Source: ChocPot-Mid sp043804925
GTDB lineage: Bacteria > Bacteroidota > Ignavibacteria > Kapaibacteriales > UBA2268
Reading direction: 5' to 3'
NCBI GenBank assembly: GCA_043804925.1
Contig: JAZDIP010000017.1
Span: 1-64,000 of the forward strand
DNA: 64,000 nt
Under the pieces are notes generated by a model that was given only the letters and a program-made list of their open reading frames with translations, did no database searches and was not told the origin of the DNA. The position numbers and the translations under genes are program-made. Each line of letters begins with the position of its first letter. Positions within the stretch are counted from its first letter, which is position 1. This document shows, piece by piece, positions 1-9,705 of the stretch.

Positions 1-266
1 TATTTTACATTAAATAGAATATCATAATAAAAGAATTAATGTTTTTCTTATAAGTCATTATATATCAGTAATTAAAAATTGTAACTATTTTCCAATTCGA
101 TGTAAATTTATGTAATTGTCTGTTTATCTGTGTTTCGATAATGTGCCCAGTAGTTCTGAATTGAATTAAAATAGAGGTGATTGGGAAATGATATGAAGGA
201 AAATTTATTAAATTATTATCAGCAATTTAATTAATTTTGGACTTTAACTATTATTATTTTTTTGCT

Positions 267-548
267 ATGGCCGGTACACTTGAGTTATTAGAATCAGACG
301 TTGAGGAAATTGAAGATGTTACATTTCCTGCGAAAGTTATTTTGTTTAACGACGAATGGCACACATTCGAGGAAGTCATTGAACAAATAATGAAAGCAAT
401 TAAATGTACATTCGAAGAAGCAGAAGAAAAAACATGGGAAGTACACACAAAAGGTAAATCATGCATTTACGAAGGCGATATGCCCGAATGCCTTAAAGTA
501 AGTTCAATCCTCGAAGAAATTGGCTTGCATACTCAAATCGAATATTAG
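267..548 (+). CDS. clpS: ATP-dependent Clp protease adaptor ClpS
   Basis: Small adaptor (93 aa from this ATG) that delivers N-degron substrates to a Clp AAA+ unfoldase. The segment FPAKVILFNDEWHTFEEVIE is the ClpS core with the N-D-E substrate-pocket region, followed by the AEEKTWEVHTKGKSCIYEGD segment where family members place the conserved H-x-x-G and the residues that contact the unfoldase N-domain. A TTG start 30 nt upstream (237) is possible but adds a hydrophobic YYYFF stretch unlike the family, so I chose the ATG. No clear Shine-Dalgarno is seen for either start. The only unfoldase in the window is ClpC at 32170-34791, a plausible partner (inference). Family call is secure; start is less so. 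Confidence 0.9.
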   Translation: MAGTLELLESDVEEIEDVTFPAKVILFNDEWHTFEEVIEQIMKAIKCTFEEAEEKTWEVHTKGKSCIYEGDMPECLKVSSILEEIGLHTQIEY

Positions 549-567
549 TTTTTGAATGTAATTTCTT

Positions 568-1992
568 TTAAGTAATATCTTTGCCTGATATATTGATTCC
601 CAACTGTTCAATCCTGTAACGTAATTTTGCTCTTGAAACTTCAAGTAATTTAGCCGCTTTAATTTGATTTCCGCCGGTGATTTTCAAAGTCTGAATTATC
701 AAATCTTTGGTGACGTCGCCCATAGCAACACCTGTTTTTGCAATTCTTAGGTAATGTTCGCCATCTTTTAGCTGAATTGTTTTTCCTTCGTCGGTTGTTT
801 CTGTTGTAGTATCTGGACGAAGAAAGCTCAAGGATTCCTTTGAGACAATTGTATCAGTTTCGAGAAGCACAATCCTTTCGATAACATTTCGAAGTTCACG
901 AATATTTCCTTTCCAATGATAATTTAGAAGTATATCTTTGGCTTCCTGAGTAAATCCTGTTACATTTTTGCTGAACTTTTTATTAAACTCATTTATAATT
1001 GCCGTCCCTAACAATAAAATATCCTGTCCTCTGTCCCGCAAAGGAGGTAATTGAATTTTTGCCACATTAAGTCTGTAGAACAAATCTTCGCGGAATTTCC
1101 CATCGTCTACAAGTTTTTCCAATTCTTTATTGGTCGAAGTTATTATTCTTACATCAACAGCTATTTCGCTTGCACCTCCAAGACGATAATACTTTTTCTC
1201 CTGTAGCACACGTAAAAGTTTAACTTGTAAGTCCAATGTCAATTCTGCAACTTCATCGAGCAATATGGTTCCATGATTTGCCTGTTCGAATCTTCCTTGT
1301 TTTATTTTTTCGGTTGCTCCCGTGAAAGCACCCCTCTCATATCCGAAGAGTTCGTTTTCAGCCAATTCTTTTGGGATTGCACCACAATTTATGGTTACAA
1401 AAGGTCCGCGTTTTCTGTCAGAGTTTTCATGTATATATTTTGCAAATAATTCTTTTCCGGTACCTGTTTCTCCAAGAATTAACGCTGTAGTATCAGGTGC
1501 TGAAGCTACAATTTTTGCAATCTCCATAGCTTTTTTAATTTCCGGGGAGTCCCCAATTATTTCGCTGGGTCTTTCTTCAGCAAGCTTTTCTGACAATAAA
1601 TAGACCTGCCTTTTTAAATCATAATTGTGAAGAGCTTTTTCAATTGTAACTTCCAATTGCTCCAGGTCCAATGGCTTAACAATAAAATCCTCCGCACCAA
1701 GTTTCATAGCCCTGACAGCCATTTTTAAATCGGAAAAAGCCGTCATCATTATAACAGGCATAGTGTATCCTTGTTTACGTAAGCTTTCCAAGATTTCCAG
1801 ACCATTGGTATGACCTAAAAATATATCAAGCAGTACAAGGTCGGGCGACAGCAAATACATCTCATCCTGTGCGGCTTGCCCATCTAAAAATGTATGCACA
1901 TTTGTAAATTTTGATTCCAATATATTTTTTATTGTAGAATTTACCAATGGGTCGTCTTCTATAACAACAATTGTATAATTTTGCAATGACAT
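568..1992 (-). CDS. Sigma-54-dependent response regulator, NtrC family
   Basis: Transcription activator of 474 aa with three domains in order. The receiver (about 1-120) has the acidic pair EDD, phosphoacceptor D56 (in VLLD) and K106. The AAA+ domain (about 144-370) has Walker A GETGTGKE at 174-181 and the sigma-54-contacting GAFTGA loop at 221-226. A Fis-type helix-turn-helix lies at the C-terminus (GGNQIKAAKLLEVSRAKLRY). All catalytic motifs look intact. It lies 82 nt downstream of the histidine kinase 2075-3109 on the same strand, which is itself 49 nt downstream of the PorW-like lipoprotein gene, so the three probably form one transcript and the kinase is the likely partner. Target genes cannot be read from the sequence. 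Confidence 0.93.
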   Translation of the reverse strand: MSLQNYTIVVIEDDPLVNSTIKNILESKFTNVHTFLDGQAAQDEMYLLSPDLVLLDIFLGHTNGLEILESLRKQGYTMPVIMMTAFSDLKMAVRAMKLGAEDFIVKPLDLEQLEVTIEKALHNYDLKRQVYLLSEKLAEERPSEIIGDSPEIKKAMEIAKIVASAPDTTALILGETGTGKELFAKYIHENSDRKRGPFVTINCGAIPKELAENELFGYERGAFTGATEKIKQGRFEQANHGTILLDEVAELTLDLQVKLLRVLQEKKYYRLGGASEIAVDVRIITSTNKELEKLVDDGKFREDLFYRLNVAKIQLPPLRDRGQDILLLGTAIINEFNKKFSKNVTGFTQEAKDILLNYHWKGNIRELRNVIERIVLLETDTIVSKESLSFLRPDTTTETTDEGKTIQLKDGEHYLRIAKTGVAMGDVTKDLIIQTLKITGGNQIKAAKLLEVSRAKLRYRIEQLGINISGKDIT

Positions 1993-2074
1993 TAATCTCC
2001 TTTATTAAAAATTTCCCTTATAATTTACTTTCACATTATTATGAATATTATTCTATAAAATTTCGGTTATACCT

Positions 2075-3109
2075 TTATACAGGCAAATACACGTTGAAAA
2101 TCGTCCCCTTTCCTGCTTTACTTATTACATCTATTTTTCCGTTATGTTGCTGAACAATTCTTTGTGATATTGACAATCCTAAACCTGTTCCGTTGCTCTT
2201 TTTGGTAAAAAACGGGTTGAAGATTTTTGGTAGTTCTTCCTGTGAAATTCCAATTCCATTATCTTCAATCGAAATAACTATATTTTTTTGATTCGGGTGC
2301 TTTAATTCATCAACATAAGTTCTTAATTTTATGTTTCCGTTTACATTAATAGAATCAGCCGCATTTGTCAATAAATTAATCAACACTTGCTGCATTTGCT
2401 TGGCATCGGCTGAAAGTAAGGGCAAACTCTCATCGAGTTTCGTTTCTACTTTAATTTCTTTTTTCTTGAATTCTGCCGCCACCAAATCCAAAGAGGTAGA
2501 AATAATACTATTAATATTTATTTTCTGGATATCAGGTGTCGAAGGTTTTGAAAAGTTTAATGTTATCTCAACAATTCTCGATATTCTTTCTACTCCCTGT
2601 AATGCAGTTTGAATTGAATTAAATTCACTTGTACCTTCAGCATATTTGCGGGCTAATAATTGTAGATTAAGGTTAACTGCGGCTAAAGGATTTCTAATCT
2701 CATGTGCAACACCTGCAGAAAGCTGTCCTAACAAAACAAGTTTGTCTGCCTGAATCAACCTTTCGGTTAAAGAGTCTGATTCTTTGTAGTTTCTAAGAAT
2801 CGCTTGAATTAGTTTCTTCCCGTCAAACTCAATTATCCCGGCACTAATTTCAAGATGTTTTTCTTCTTTTTCTTCTGTTCTAACTATCTGCCCGCTCATT
2901 ATATTGCTTAATTTTACGTCTTGCAGATTATGATAAATCTGTTCAAATTCCGGGATGCTTTTATTATTTATTTTATCTGATGAAAGATTAAGTAACTTTT
3001 TGGCACTTTCGTTAGCATCAACGATAAGCCATGTATTCGGCTCTATTACTATAACCGCTTCCGTTGACTTTTCAAATAATGTTTTATACCAACTATTTTT
3101 TTTTACCAT
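2075..3109 (-). CDS. PAS-domain sensor histidine kinase
   Basis: Protein of 344 aa with a PAS-like N-terminal sensor (about 1-110), a HisKA dimerisation helix with the phosphorylated His136 in AGVAHEIRNPL, and a HATPase domain with N box (NLLTNAADSI), G1 (DNGIGIS) and G2 (GTGLGLS) motifs. There are no transmembrane segments, so it is probably a cytoplasmic kinase of the NtrB/AtoS type. It is followed by the NtrC-family regulator 568-1992, its likely phosphotransfer partner. It is preceded by the PorW/SprE-like gene, suggesting a link to envelope or secretion state (inference). The signal sensed is unknown. Confidence 0.92.
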   Translation of the reverse strand: MVKKNSWYKTLFEKSTEAVIVIEPNTWLIVDANESAKKLLNLSSDKINNKSIPEFEQIYHNLQDVKLSNIMSGQIVRTEEKEEKHLEISAGIIEFDGKKLIQAILRNYKESDSLTERLIQADKLVLLGQLSAGVAHEIRNPLAAVNLNLQLLARKYAEGTSEFNSIQTALQGVERISRIVEITLNFSKPSTPDIQKININSIISTSLDLVAAEFKKKEIKVETKLDESLPLLSADAKQMQQVLINLLTNAADSINVNGNIKLRTYVDELKHPNQKNIVISIEDNGIGISQEELPKIFNPFFTKKSNGTGLGLSISQRIVQQHNGKIDVISKAGKGTIFNVYLPV

Positions 3110-3158
3110 TTATTCTTAATACCTCATATTGTATCTGCCTTTAACTCAGATTATTATA

Positions 3159-5381
3159 TTATTTTTTCCCTTTTTCCTCTTCTGTTTTCACAGGTTCAGC
3201 CGGCATCTCTTCTTTTTTCTCTCCACCTTTTTCACCTTCTTCAGTTTCTTCCTTTTCTTCGCTTTTCTTAATATCCTGCAAAGGATTTGGCAGATTTACT
3301 CCGGGTAAAAGATTCTTTAATGAATCGGGTGAACTAACGGATTTCAACATCTTCCCGGGTTCATCCAAAATCTCATCTGCATCAGGAATAGACTCCAACA
3401 TATCTTTAAACATTTTTGTTGGGTCGCTCAAAATATCAGTTGCTTCAAGAGATTCTTTTCGTTTCTTTTTACCGGGTTTCTTATCTAATTCTTCCATGTC
3501 CGGTAAAGTCAGAAGGGGTTCAATAGCAGGATGGTATCTTTTCCTGTCTTTCGTTTTCAAAGAATCAGGAATAGGTTCTCCGCTTCGCATTAATGTAGCA
3601 TAATCAACTGTCCGGCGAATGTCCTTAGCATACTCCGATTCAGGATATAACTGCCCTAATAATTTATAATATTCCCTAGCTCTTTCGAAGATGCATAAAT
3701 CCTTTTCATATATCCATCCAATAGTATAAATTGCTTTAGGAGCCAAGTCCGATTGAGGGTAATAGTTGAATACTTTTGATAATTGAACGACTGCAAAACC
3801 ATGCTCTTTGTTCTGCCAAAGATTAATAGCCGAGTTGTATAATTCTTTTAATGAATCTATGACATAATTTTCTGTGTAACCAAGCCGTTTTAAAGCATCC
3901 TGTCCGTATTCTGTCAGCGGATACCTTTGAACTATTAATTCCAATAATGAATCTGTTTTCAACGGTTCGTCCCGCTCAACAAACCTTGCATAAGCATAAT
4001 AATATCTTGCAGATTCATCTTCTTCCTGAATAGTAATGGTTGTTGATGAATTATAGTAATATTCCGCAGAATCCAAATTACCGAGTTGCTCTTGAACTCT
4101 TGCCATCTCATACATGTTACGTGCTAGTTCGAGTTTTTCCGCATCGGGAAGCTCTCTTTCCTCCTGCAGTTTTTTCATTTTCGGTGTTATTGCCGCTTTT
4201 TTAGTATTCCACTGTTCAAGCAATTTATAAACCTGAGATGCTTTTTTAGACACGGGAGATGCGACATTTCTCGATTTGCCAAAATACATTCTTGCATTTG
4301 AATAATCCTGATTGATAAAATAATCCAATCCCTTTTCATAATAAACCGCCGCAATTGCATCGCTTCCAACATAAGTCGTATCCGATGACTTCTCTGCAGT
4401 TTTAAATTGTTCGATGGAATCTTTAAGCCGGTATATATTCATTCTTTCGGCAAAAACACTTGCTTTCCACTCTTCAAATTTACCATCGGTTTCGAGTTTC
4501 TGCAAAATCTGCTCTGCTTCTTCAAATTTCCCCAATCTTGACAAAGAAGATGCCTGATAAACATACGCTTCAAATTGAGTTATATAATCAGGAGCAAACT
4601 CATGAACTTTTCTATACTGCTTCTCTGCCTGCTCGAATCGTCCAATTCGAAACATTATCGAAGCCATATCGAATTGCCATTTTGCTTTCATTTCATCATT
4701 GTCCGATTGAATTATTGCTTGCTTGTAAGGCCTTACTGCTTCATCGTAGTCTTTATTAAACATTGCAAGTTCCGCTTCTATCCTAAATGCTTCAGATAAT
4801 ATATCATATCTTTTTAACTGCCATGCAACATCTACCGTTCTCGATAACAACAATTTCCCCGCTTCAAATTTTCTTTGAATCAATAAGTTCTTCGCCATCA
4901 AAATATGTGCATCAGGAGATAATTTTCCGTCAGGATACCTGTCTATAAGTTCACTGCACTTGATTTGGGAGTTCAGCCAAAGATTCTGGTAGAAAAATGA
5001 AACTGCCATCAAATAAAGTGTTTCCTGTATATAATCACTTTTCGGATGTTTGGACAATATCTTAGAACCTTTGATTATCAGCGAATCCAACTTTACATTA
5101 ACTGCTTGTCTTTGTTGTTTGGTAATAATAAATTCATTTAGAAACGGCGGCAATCCCCTCTCCCTGGGTTCGGGTAGCTTTATGTTGGTTTCAGGGACAA
5201 TTACTCTCGGTTTAATTCGCTTTTTCTCTTCCTGGAAAGAAAATTCCTCTTCGCTTTCCTTGAGCAAACGTTCCATATTATAATATGTATTGAAGTAAGT
5301 TGTAAAATTGTCATATTGATGACAAGCACCTAAAATAATTGTCAGCAAAATTGCCAATATATTGATTTTGTTCATTTTCAT
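3159..5381 (-). CDS. TPR lipoprotein resembling T9SS component PorW/SprE
   Basis: Protein of 740 aa. The N-terminus has a lipoprotein signal peptide with lipobox LGAC (Cys at about residue 20). Immediately after follows a FTTYFNTYYNMERLLKESEE segment, which resembles the start of mature PorW/SprE proteins of Bacteroidota (recognised by eye). Most of the chain is tetratricopeptide-like helical repeats (for example FEQAEKQYRKVHEFAPDY and SDYIQETLYLMAVSFFY). The C-terminal about 90 residues are low-complexity and rich in E, K and P. PorW/SprE is an outer-membrane-associated lipoprotein needed for type IX secretion and gliding; the window also encodes three T9SS cargo proteins. A generic TPR lipoprotein remains possible. 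It heads an apparent operon with a histidine kinase and a sigma-54 regulator. Confidence 0.7.
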   Translation of the reverse strand: MKMNKINILAILLTIILGACHQYDNFTTYFNTYYNMERLLKESEEEFSFQEEKKRIKPRVIVPETNIKLPEPRERGLPPFLNEFIITKQQRQAVNVKLDSLIIKGSKILSKHPKSDYIQETLYLMAVSFFYQNLWLNSQIKCSELIDRYPDGKLSPDAHILMAKNLLIQRKFEAGKLLLSRTVDVAWQLKRYDILSEAFRIEAELAMFNKDYDEAVRPYKQAIIQSDNDEMKAKWQFDMASIMFRIGRFEQAEKQYRKVHEFAPDYITQFEAYVYQASSLSRLGKFEEAEQILQKLETDGKFEEWKASVFAERMNIYRLKDSIEQFKTAEKSSDTTYVGSDAIAAVYYEKGLDYFINQDYSNARMYFGKSRNVASPVSKKASQVYKLLEQWNTKKAAITPKMKKLQEERELPDAEKLELARNMYEMARVQEQLGNLDSAEYYYNSSTTITIQEEDESARYYYAYARFVERDEPLKTDSLLELIVQRYPLTEYGQDALKRLGYTENYVIDSLKELYNSAINLWQNKEHGFAVVQLSKVFNYYPQSDLAPKAIYTIGWIYEKDLCIFERAREYYKLLGQLYPESEYAKDIRRTVDYATLMRSGEPIPDSLKTKDRKRYHPAIEPLLTLPDMEELDKKPGKKKRKESLEATDILSDPTKMFKDMLESIPDADEILDEPGKMLKSVSSPDSLKNLLPGVNLPNPLQDIKKSEEKEETEEGEKGGEKKEEMPAEPVKTEEEKGKK

Positions 5382-5550
5382 AACGACAAACTCATTTTTG
5401 TTATACTTATTAATTTATTTAAGTATATAAAATTAATACAAACCTCAAAAAATTGAACAATATTCTCCAATACATTTTAATAAAACAAAAATACAACAAT
5501 TGGCTAATATTAGCAACACGATATTTTCAATTCTTTATTGCATTTTTTTT

Positions 5551-5698
5551 GCAGACAGCAGAAAGGAAAAGGAAGAAGGAAGAAAGGAGGTGGGAAAGAG
5601 TCAAAAGACAGAACTCTGAACTCTGAAGTCTGAAGTCTGAAGACGGAAATCAGAAGTCAGAAGGTCGGAAGGATGAAACACTAAAGTACTAAAGTACA
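5551..5698. repeat. Intergenic 7-bp-period purine-rich repeats
   Basis: Low-complexity tract within the 372-bp gap between 5381 and 5754. It contains runs such as TCTGAAG repeated in tandem, then AGAAGTC-like units and GGAAGAA-like units, with a period of about 7 bp. It belongs to the same repeat class as 9515-9591 and 13762-13824. The rest of the gap is AT-rich; no gene is seen. Confidence 0.7.
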
Positions 5699-5753
5699 AT
5701 GAAACTTCTAAACAAAAACTCATTAAACTTATTAATCGAATTAAACTAAAAAA

Positions 5754-8700
5754 CTACTTCTGAATAATAAACTTCCTGAATATTATTTCAGCTCCTGTTC
5801 TGATTTTCAAAAAATAAATGCCATTTGTTAATTCAGGAATATTTATCGTTGTTTCATTTTTATCAATTTTATTTTCACTGTATTGTTCTCTTCCCAATAA
5901 ATCAAAGATACTTATACTTTCAATTAAATTTTCCGATATAAAGGAAAGTTTTCCCTCTGAAGGATTCGGATAAATTGAAACCTCTCTTTTCTCTGAAAAT
6001 TCTTTAACATCAATTATATAATCATTGTCATAACCTTTCCATTCCGAAGTTACATCATATTCGGCATCGCTAACTGTCGTTAAATAACCTTTAAACATAC
6101 CTGTATCTTTGGCTACAAATTGAGTTGTATAATCAAACGCTTCCCCGGGATTCAAAATTATTGGAAAAGAAAATGAATCATTAACGAATTTATTATACCT
6201 GAATGGTTCCAGGAATGTTGTCCAATCGCCTATGCCGGGATAAATATTAATTTCTTCAAAATCTCTTATATTGACAGGGTCTCCATATTCCCATTCTTCT
6301 AAGCTGAGATTTCGGATTGTTAAAGTCTTCGTATTAAAATTATCATAATCATTGACTGCTGTTGCTCCAAAATCTATATCGTAAGTTTCAATTCTTGGAA
6401 CAATGCCAACTCCTTGAAGTGTTGTGTTTGCCTGTGAAGATGGATTATCGGTCTCATATCTGAAAGTCAATATATGTGAACCTGTTTGTCTCGGCTGAAA
6501 CATAACAGGAATAATTACTTCCTCATGTGGATTTAATGTGCGAAGCAAAGCCGCTCTGTTGAACTTGAATGCAGATGTATCTCCTACAACGTTTGTGTAA
6601 ACTATCCTGTTGATAGTTATTGGAGCAGAACCTCCATTATATAATCTGATTGCAGTATCGGGATTCATCGCATTCCTGACAACAGGATAGGGGCCTGCCG
6701 GGAATGTACCGGGTCTATCAATTCTTTTTCTTTCCCAGTTGTAGCTTGTTGCGATTAATTCTGATTGTATCCCATTACCATTGAATAAAGCTATACTGTC
6801 TATTGGATTATTATTATTGTATTTCTCGTCCTTTACAGTATTACTAATGAATACAATTGAGTCAGGATAACTTCTTTGTTCATCAGGTGTAAATTTTATT
6901 TGAGCTTCCCTTCGTTCATGTGGTTTTAATCTTAAAGGAGTATTTGGAGTTATGTTTATGTCATATAGCTCCTGTGAATCATAAATTTTTACGTTACTTA
7001 CTGAACCGGTTATAAACGGACCTTTAAAATCATATATTTCAAGTGGAAGATTTCCATCGTTTTCAATCGTGAAATTTCCATAAGCAGAAGTACCTAACAT
7101 TGTTGGAGGAAAATACCAATCAGAAATATAAATAATCGGCGCACCTACCTGAAAACTTATTTTACTTTTGAGCCATTGCATACAAGTGTCTCCGAAACCG
7201 ATTGAATCCCAGATAACTCCTTCTTTAGTCGGTTCAAACCTGACGATAAATGGAAACCTATCTTGTGGCTGTAAAATAAGTGCTGGGGTGAACTTGTCAG
7301 GTAATTGATTAATCCCTGAAGAATCCCACAAAGTAAATCCCTTTGGTGGGTTTAACGAATCCTTTGGTTGTAAAAACAATGAATTGATTAAAACAGGTAA
7401 AGAGTCGGATATATTTACCACATAATATAAAAAATCGTTTGTACTTCCTACAACTATGGGTTTATCAATTATTGTATCGGGTATTATAGAAAGTCTTGGA
7501 ATATTATATTCTATAGTGATACTCGTATCATTGCCTGCACAATCAATAAATGTAATCACAGCTGAAGCATCCTGAGTTTTATCTATTATTTCAAGTCTAA
7601 AGTGTACAATATTATCAACACAAGGTTCAAAGTTGTCCTTGATAAATTTATAGTTATAGCTCAAATCCGAATGCATATAAGCCATAGCAATACCTGAACT
7701 TTCTCCCGGATTCATGGGATTATCTTCTAGTACTATCTCCGCGTTTCCTTCGCAATCAATTGTCCAATTCGGTTCAGGGGGCAGTGAATCAGAGCTTGCA
7801 TCAAGAGATTTTAAGCTTACTGAAGCAGGAAAGCCATAACTATCAAATGTAGAAAAACCATACGAATATACCTGAAAGGGGTCGTTTGCTTTCAATTTGT
7901 AAACTCCGTCTCCGGGAAGTAAAAGAGTTTTCGAATAAAAGTTTTTCCCTCCCTCAATTTTATGGAATGGGTTACCGGGAGAGGGGGACATATCTTTCAT
8001 AGATACCCATTCAAACTCGCCCCCAACAAATTGAGCAAACATCAAATCATCAGGTAAATTGCCAGCTTCAGTTGCTTCATAGCATAAGTTTATATAGTTA
8101 TGGGGGAAACCAAAACCGCCTTTAATCCCGGGAGTATGGAAAGTTATATCAGTCTGGTACTGCTCCACCGGAACCAGTACCATCTGAAAAGGGTCACTGA
8201 CAATATTGTCATCTAACTGTCCCGAATTGAACTGAGTAACTCCTATTGGTTTATCTCCGCTGATTACAAGCGGTCTGACAGTGCCTTCGTCGGCACGGAA
8301 ATGCAAATAGCCATTTTGTTCAATACCGCCTGCAATTCTTATAAAACCCATTTGCTGATGGTCCCTGTAAATTTTTGTCTGCGCTTCTTTTGCAAAAACT
8401 TTAACCATAGAGTTTTTATTTCTGTTTACTATATTTGTAACATGATATTCCGTACCCCATGCATAAGTTGGTATTTCCATTTCTTCAATGACATCACAGC
8501 ATCCGCAATTCGTTGGTACATAAGCACAAAAATTACCCGAAACGACGGAAACGGGTTTGTCGGCAGAAACTTTACTTCCTGACAAATCCGAGCCCTGCCC
8601 CAAACTTCCAATTAAAAGTACATCTCCTTTGTTCAGCGACCAATTTGATGTTTGCCCGGGTTGAAGACCTCCTGCAGTTCTTGACCAATCCGTTCCGCCC

Positions 8701-9269
8701 ATTGTAAAAAAGACTTTTGTTTTGTCGTAAGCGGCGCTAATCCCTGTGTAGCTTGTAAACCATTGACTTGAATTATTCCCACCATCTGCATAGGAAGCAA
8801 CGATATATTCTTTTCCGAGTGTATTCACAGGTAATATAAGAAAGCCGTCAGATGTATATTGATATCGGGTAACACCGTAACAGATAATCGGGTCATCTGA
8901 AATTATATGAACAGCTGCATTTTTCCAGACCTGGTCTGTTTCTGGTGGTTCCCAGGGTGTTCTCCTGTGTGGCTGACCAATCCAAGGAACTAAAGTAAAT
9001 TCAATGATGTCGTTGGGTATAGTATATTGAGATTTGGAATATCCTTTTCCTTCAACATCTATAGTTACTTTAGTGCGAACCTGTGAGGAGATATAAATTA
9101 TTAAATCATCATTATTTGATTCCCAGGCCGGAATAAAGGTAAAATAGAATTCCGTACCGGTATTGTTAGCACCGAGAAGCTTCGGGAGTGAGGATACATC
9201 AATATCTTTTGCAAACAGATTTACAGATATTAATACTATTAAACTTATTAACGAGTATAATTTTTTCAT
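5754..9269 (-). CDS. Large T9SS-secreted protein with IgGFc-binding-like N-terminus
   Basis: Secreted protein of 1171 aa. The start is the ATG at 9269, preceded by AAGGAGAAAC (Shine-Dalgarno) and followed by a Sec signal peptide (MKKLYSLISLIVLISVNLFA). Longer readings upstream run only through repeat DNA. The N-terminal region (GTEFYFTFIPAWESN onward) resembles the IgGFc-binding N-terminal domain found in many bacterial surface proteins. Middle parts contain beta-sandwich segments of the choice-of-anchor type (LPLEIYDFKGPFITGS, YDIDFGATAVNDYDN). The C-terminus has the T9SS type A sorting domain (IYPNPSEGKLSF to GIYFLKIRTG). The product is therefore likely exported across the outer membrane and anchored or released. 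Ligand unknown. It is a single gene with no close partner on its strand. Confidence 0.85.
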   Translation of the reverse strand: MKKLYSLISLIVLISVNLFAKDIDVSSLPKLLGANNTGTEFYFTFIPAWESNNDDLIIYISSQVRTKVTIDVEGKGYSKSQYTIPNDIIEFTLVPWIGQPHRRTPWEPPETDQVWKNAAVHIISDDPIICYGVTRYQYTSDGFLILPVNTLGKEYIVASYADGGNNSSQWFTSYTGISAAYDKTKVFFTMGGTDWSRTAGGLQPGQTSNWSLNKGDVLLIGSLGQGSDLSGSKVSADKPVSVVSGNFCAYVPTNCGCCDVIEEMEIPTYAWGTEYHVTNIVNRNKNSMVKVFAKEAQTKIYRDHQQMGFIRIAGGIEQNGYLHFRADEGTVRPLVISGDKPIGVTQFNSGQLDDNIVSDPFQMVLVPVEQYQTDITFHTPGIKGGFGFPHNYINLCYEATEAGNLPDDLMFAQFVGGEFEWVSMKDMSPSPGNPFHKIEGGKNFYSKTLLLPGDGVYKLKANDPFQVYSYGFSTFDSYGFPASVSLKSLDASSDSLPPEPNWTIDCEGNAEIVLEDNPMNPGESSGIAMAYMHSDLSYNYKFIKDNFEPCVDNIVHFRLEIIDKTQDASAVITFIDCAGNDTSITIEYNIPRLSIIPDTIIDKPIVVGSTNDFLYYVVNISDSLPVLINSLFLQPKDSLNPPKGFTLWDSSGINQLPDKFTPALILQPQDRFPFIVRFEPTKEGVIWDSIGFGDTCMQWLKSKISFQVGAPIIYISDWYFPPTMLGTSAYGNFTIENDGNLPLEIYDFKGPFITGSVSNVKIYDSQELYDINITPNTPLRLKPHERREAQIKFTPDEQRSYPDSIVFISNTVKDEKYNNNNPIDSIALFNGNGIQSELIATSYNWERKRIDRPGTFPAGPYPVVRNAMNPDTAIRLYNGGSAPITINRIVYTNVVGDTSAFKFNRAALLRTLNPHEEVIIPVMFQPRQTGSHILTFRYETDNPSSQANTTLQGVGIVPRIETYDIDFGATAVNDYDNFNTKTLTIRNLSLEEWEYGDPVNIRDFEEINIYPGIGDWTTFLEPFRYNKFVNDSFSFPIILNPGEAFDYTTQFVAKDTGMFKGYLTTVSDAEYDVTSEWKGYDNDYIIDVKEFSEKREVSIYPNPSEGKLSFISENLIESISIFDLLGREQYSENKIDKNETTINIPELTNGIYFLKIRTGAEIIFRKFIIQK

Positions 9270-9393
9270 AGTTTCTCCTTTTTTGTAATGTTTATTACTT
9301 ATATAACACATGAAAATGCAAAATGTTACACTTTTTTTTTGAAAAAGTGAAAATAATTTTGAAAAAGGGAAGATGTAAATTCTAAATTTTAAG

Positions 9394-9600
9394 TTGAAGA
9401 AAGACGGGGGGAGAAGGATTAATGGGCAATTGAAAATTAATAATGAACAATTGACAATGAAAAGTAGCAGACGGGAAATAATTACTAATGACCAATTACT
9501 AATGAGAAAGAAATGGATAACGGATAACCGACAACCGACAACGGACAACCGACAACGGATAACCGACAACCGACAACAGACAACTGATAACGGAAAACTT
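9394..9600. repeat. Dispersed repeat block with 11 heptads
   Basis: Composite low-complexity block between divergent genes. Positions 9515-9591 hold 11 contiguous 7-bp units fitting the pattern NGAYAAC (for example CGACAAC and GGATAAC). Upstream are GACAATT-like units and a segment containing ATTACTAATGACCAATTACT, which recurs inside dnaX around 41492-41520. It translates in one frame into a spurious N-terminal extension (CRLSV repeats) of the 5754-9269 gene. Confidence 0.85.
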
Positions 9601-9632
9601 TTCGGAACATTCCGCAAACTTTGTTAACTTTG
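9597..9632 (+). promoter_or_regulatory. Putative Bacteroidota-type promoter
   Basis: TAACTTTG at 9625-9632 matches the Bacteroidota minus-7 consensus TAnnTTTG. A T-rich element (CTTTTCGG) sits about 20 nt upstream where the minus-33 box is expected. It would drive the gene starting at 9706. Based on motif matching only. Confidence 0.35.
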
Positions 9633-9705
9633 CAGTCGAAAAAGGTTGTTGAGGGGACAGAGGACTGATGTCAGTGACTTTGAGTCGGTAATAAAAGAAA
9701 TTGTG

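Noticed and set aside
193..234. 13-codon frame MKENLLNYYQQFN before clpS as a leader peptide
   Set aside because: Too short, no terminator or attenuator structure seen around it.
9270..9617. N-terminal extension of the large T9SS protein (CRLSV repeats)
   Set aside because: Comes from heptad DNA upstream of a proper ATG with Shine-Dalgarno and signal peptide at 9269.
9394..9627. 77-aa plus-strand frame rich in DNRQPTT
   Set aside because: Pure repeat translation.
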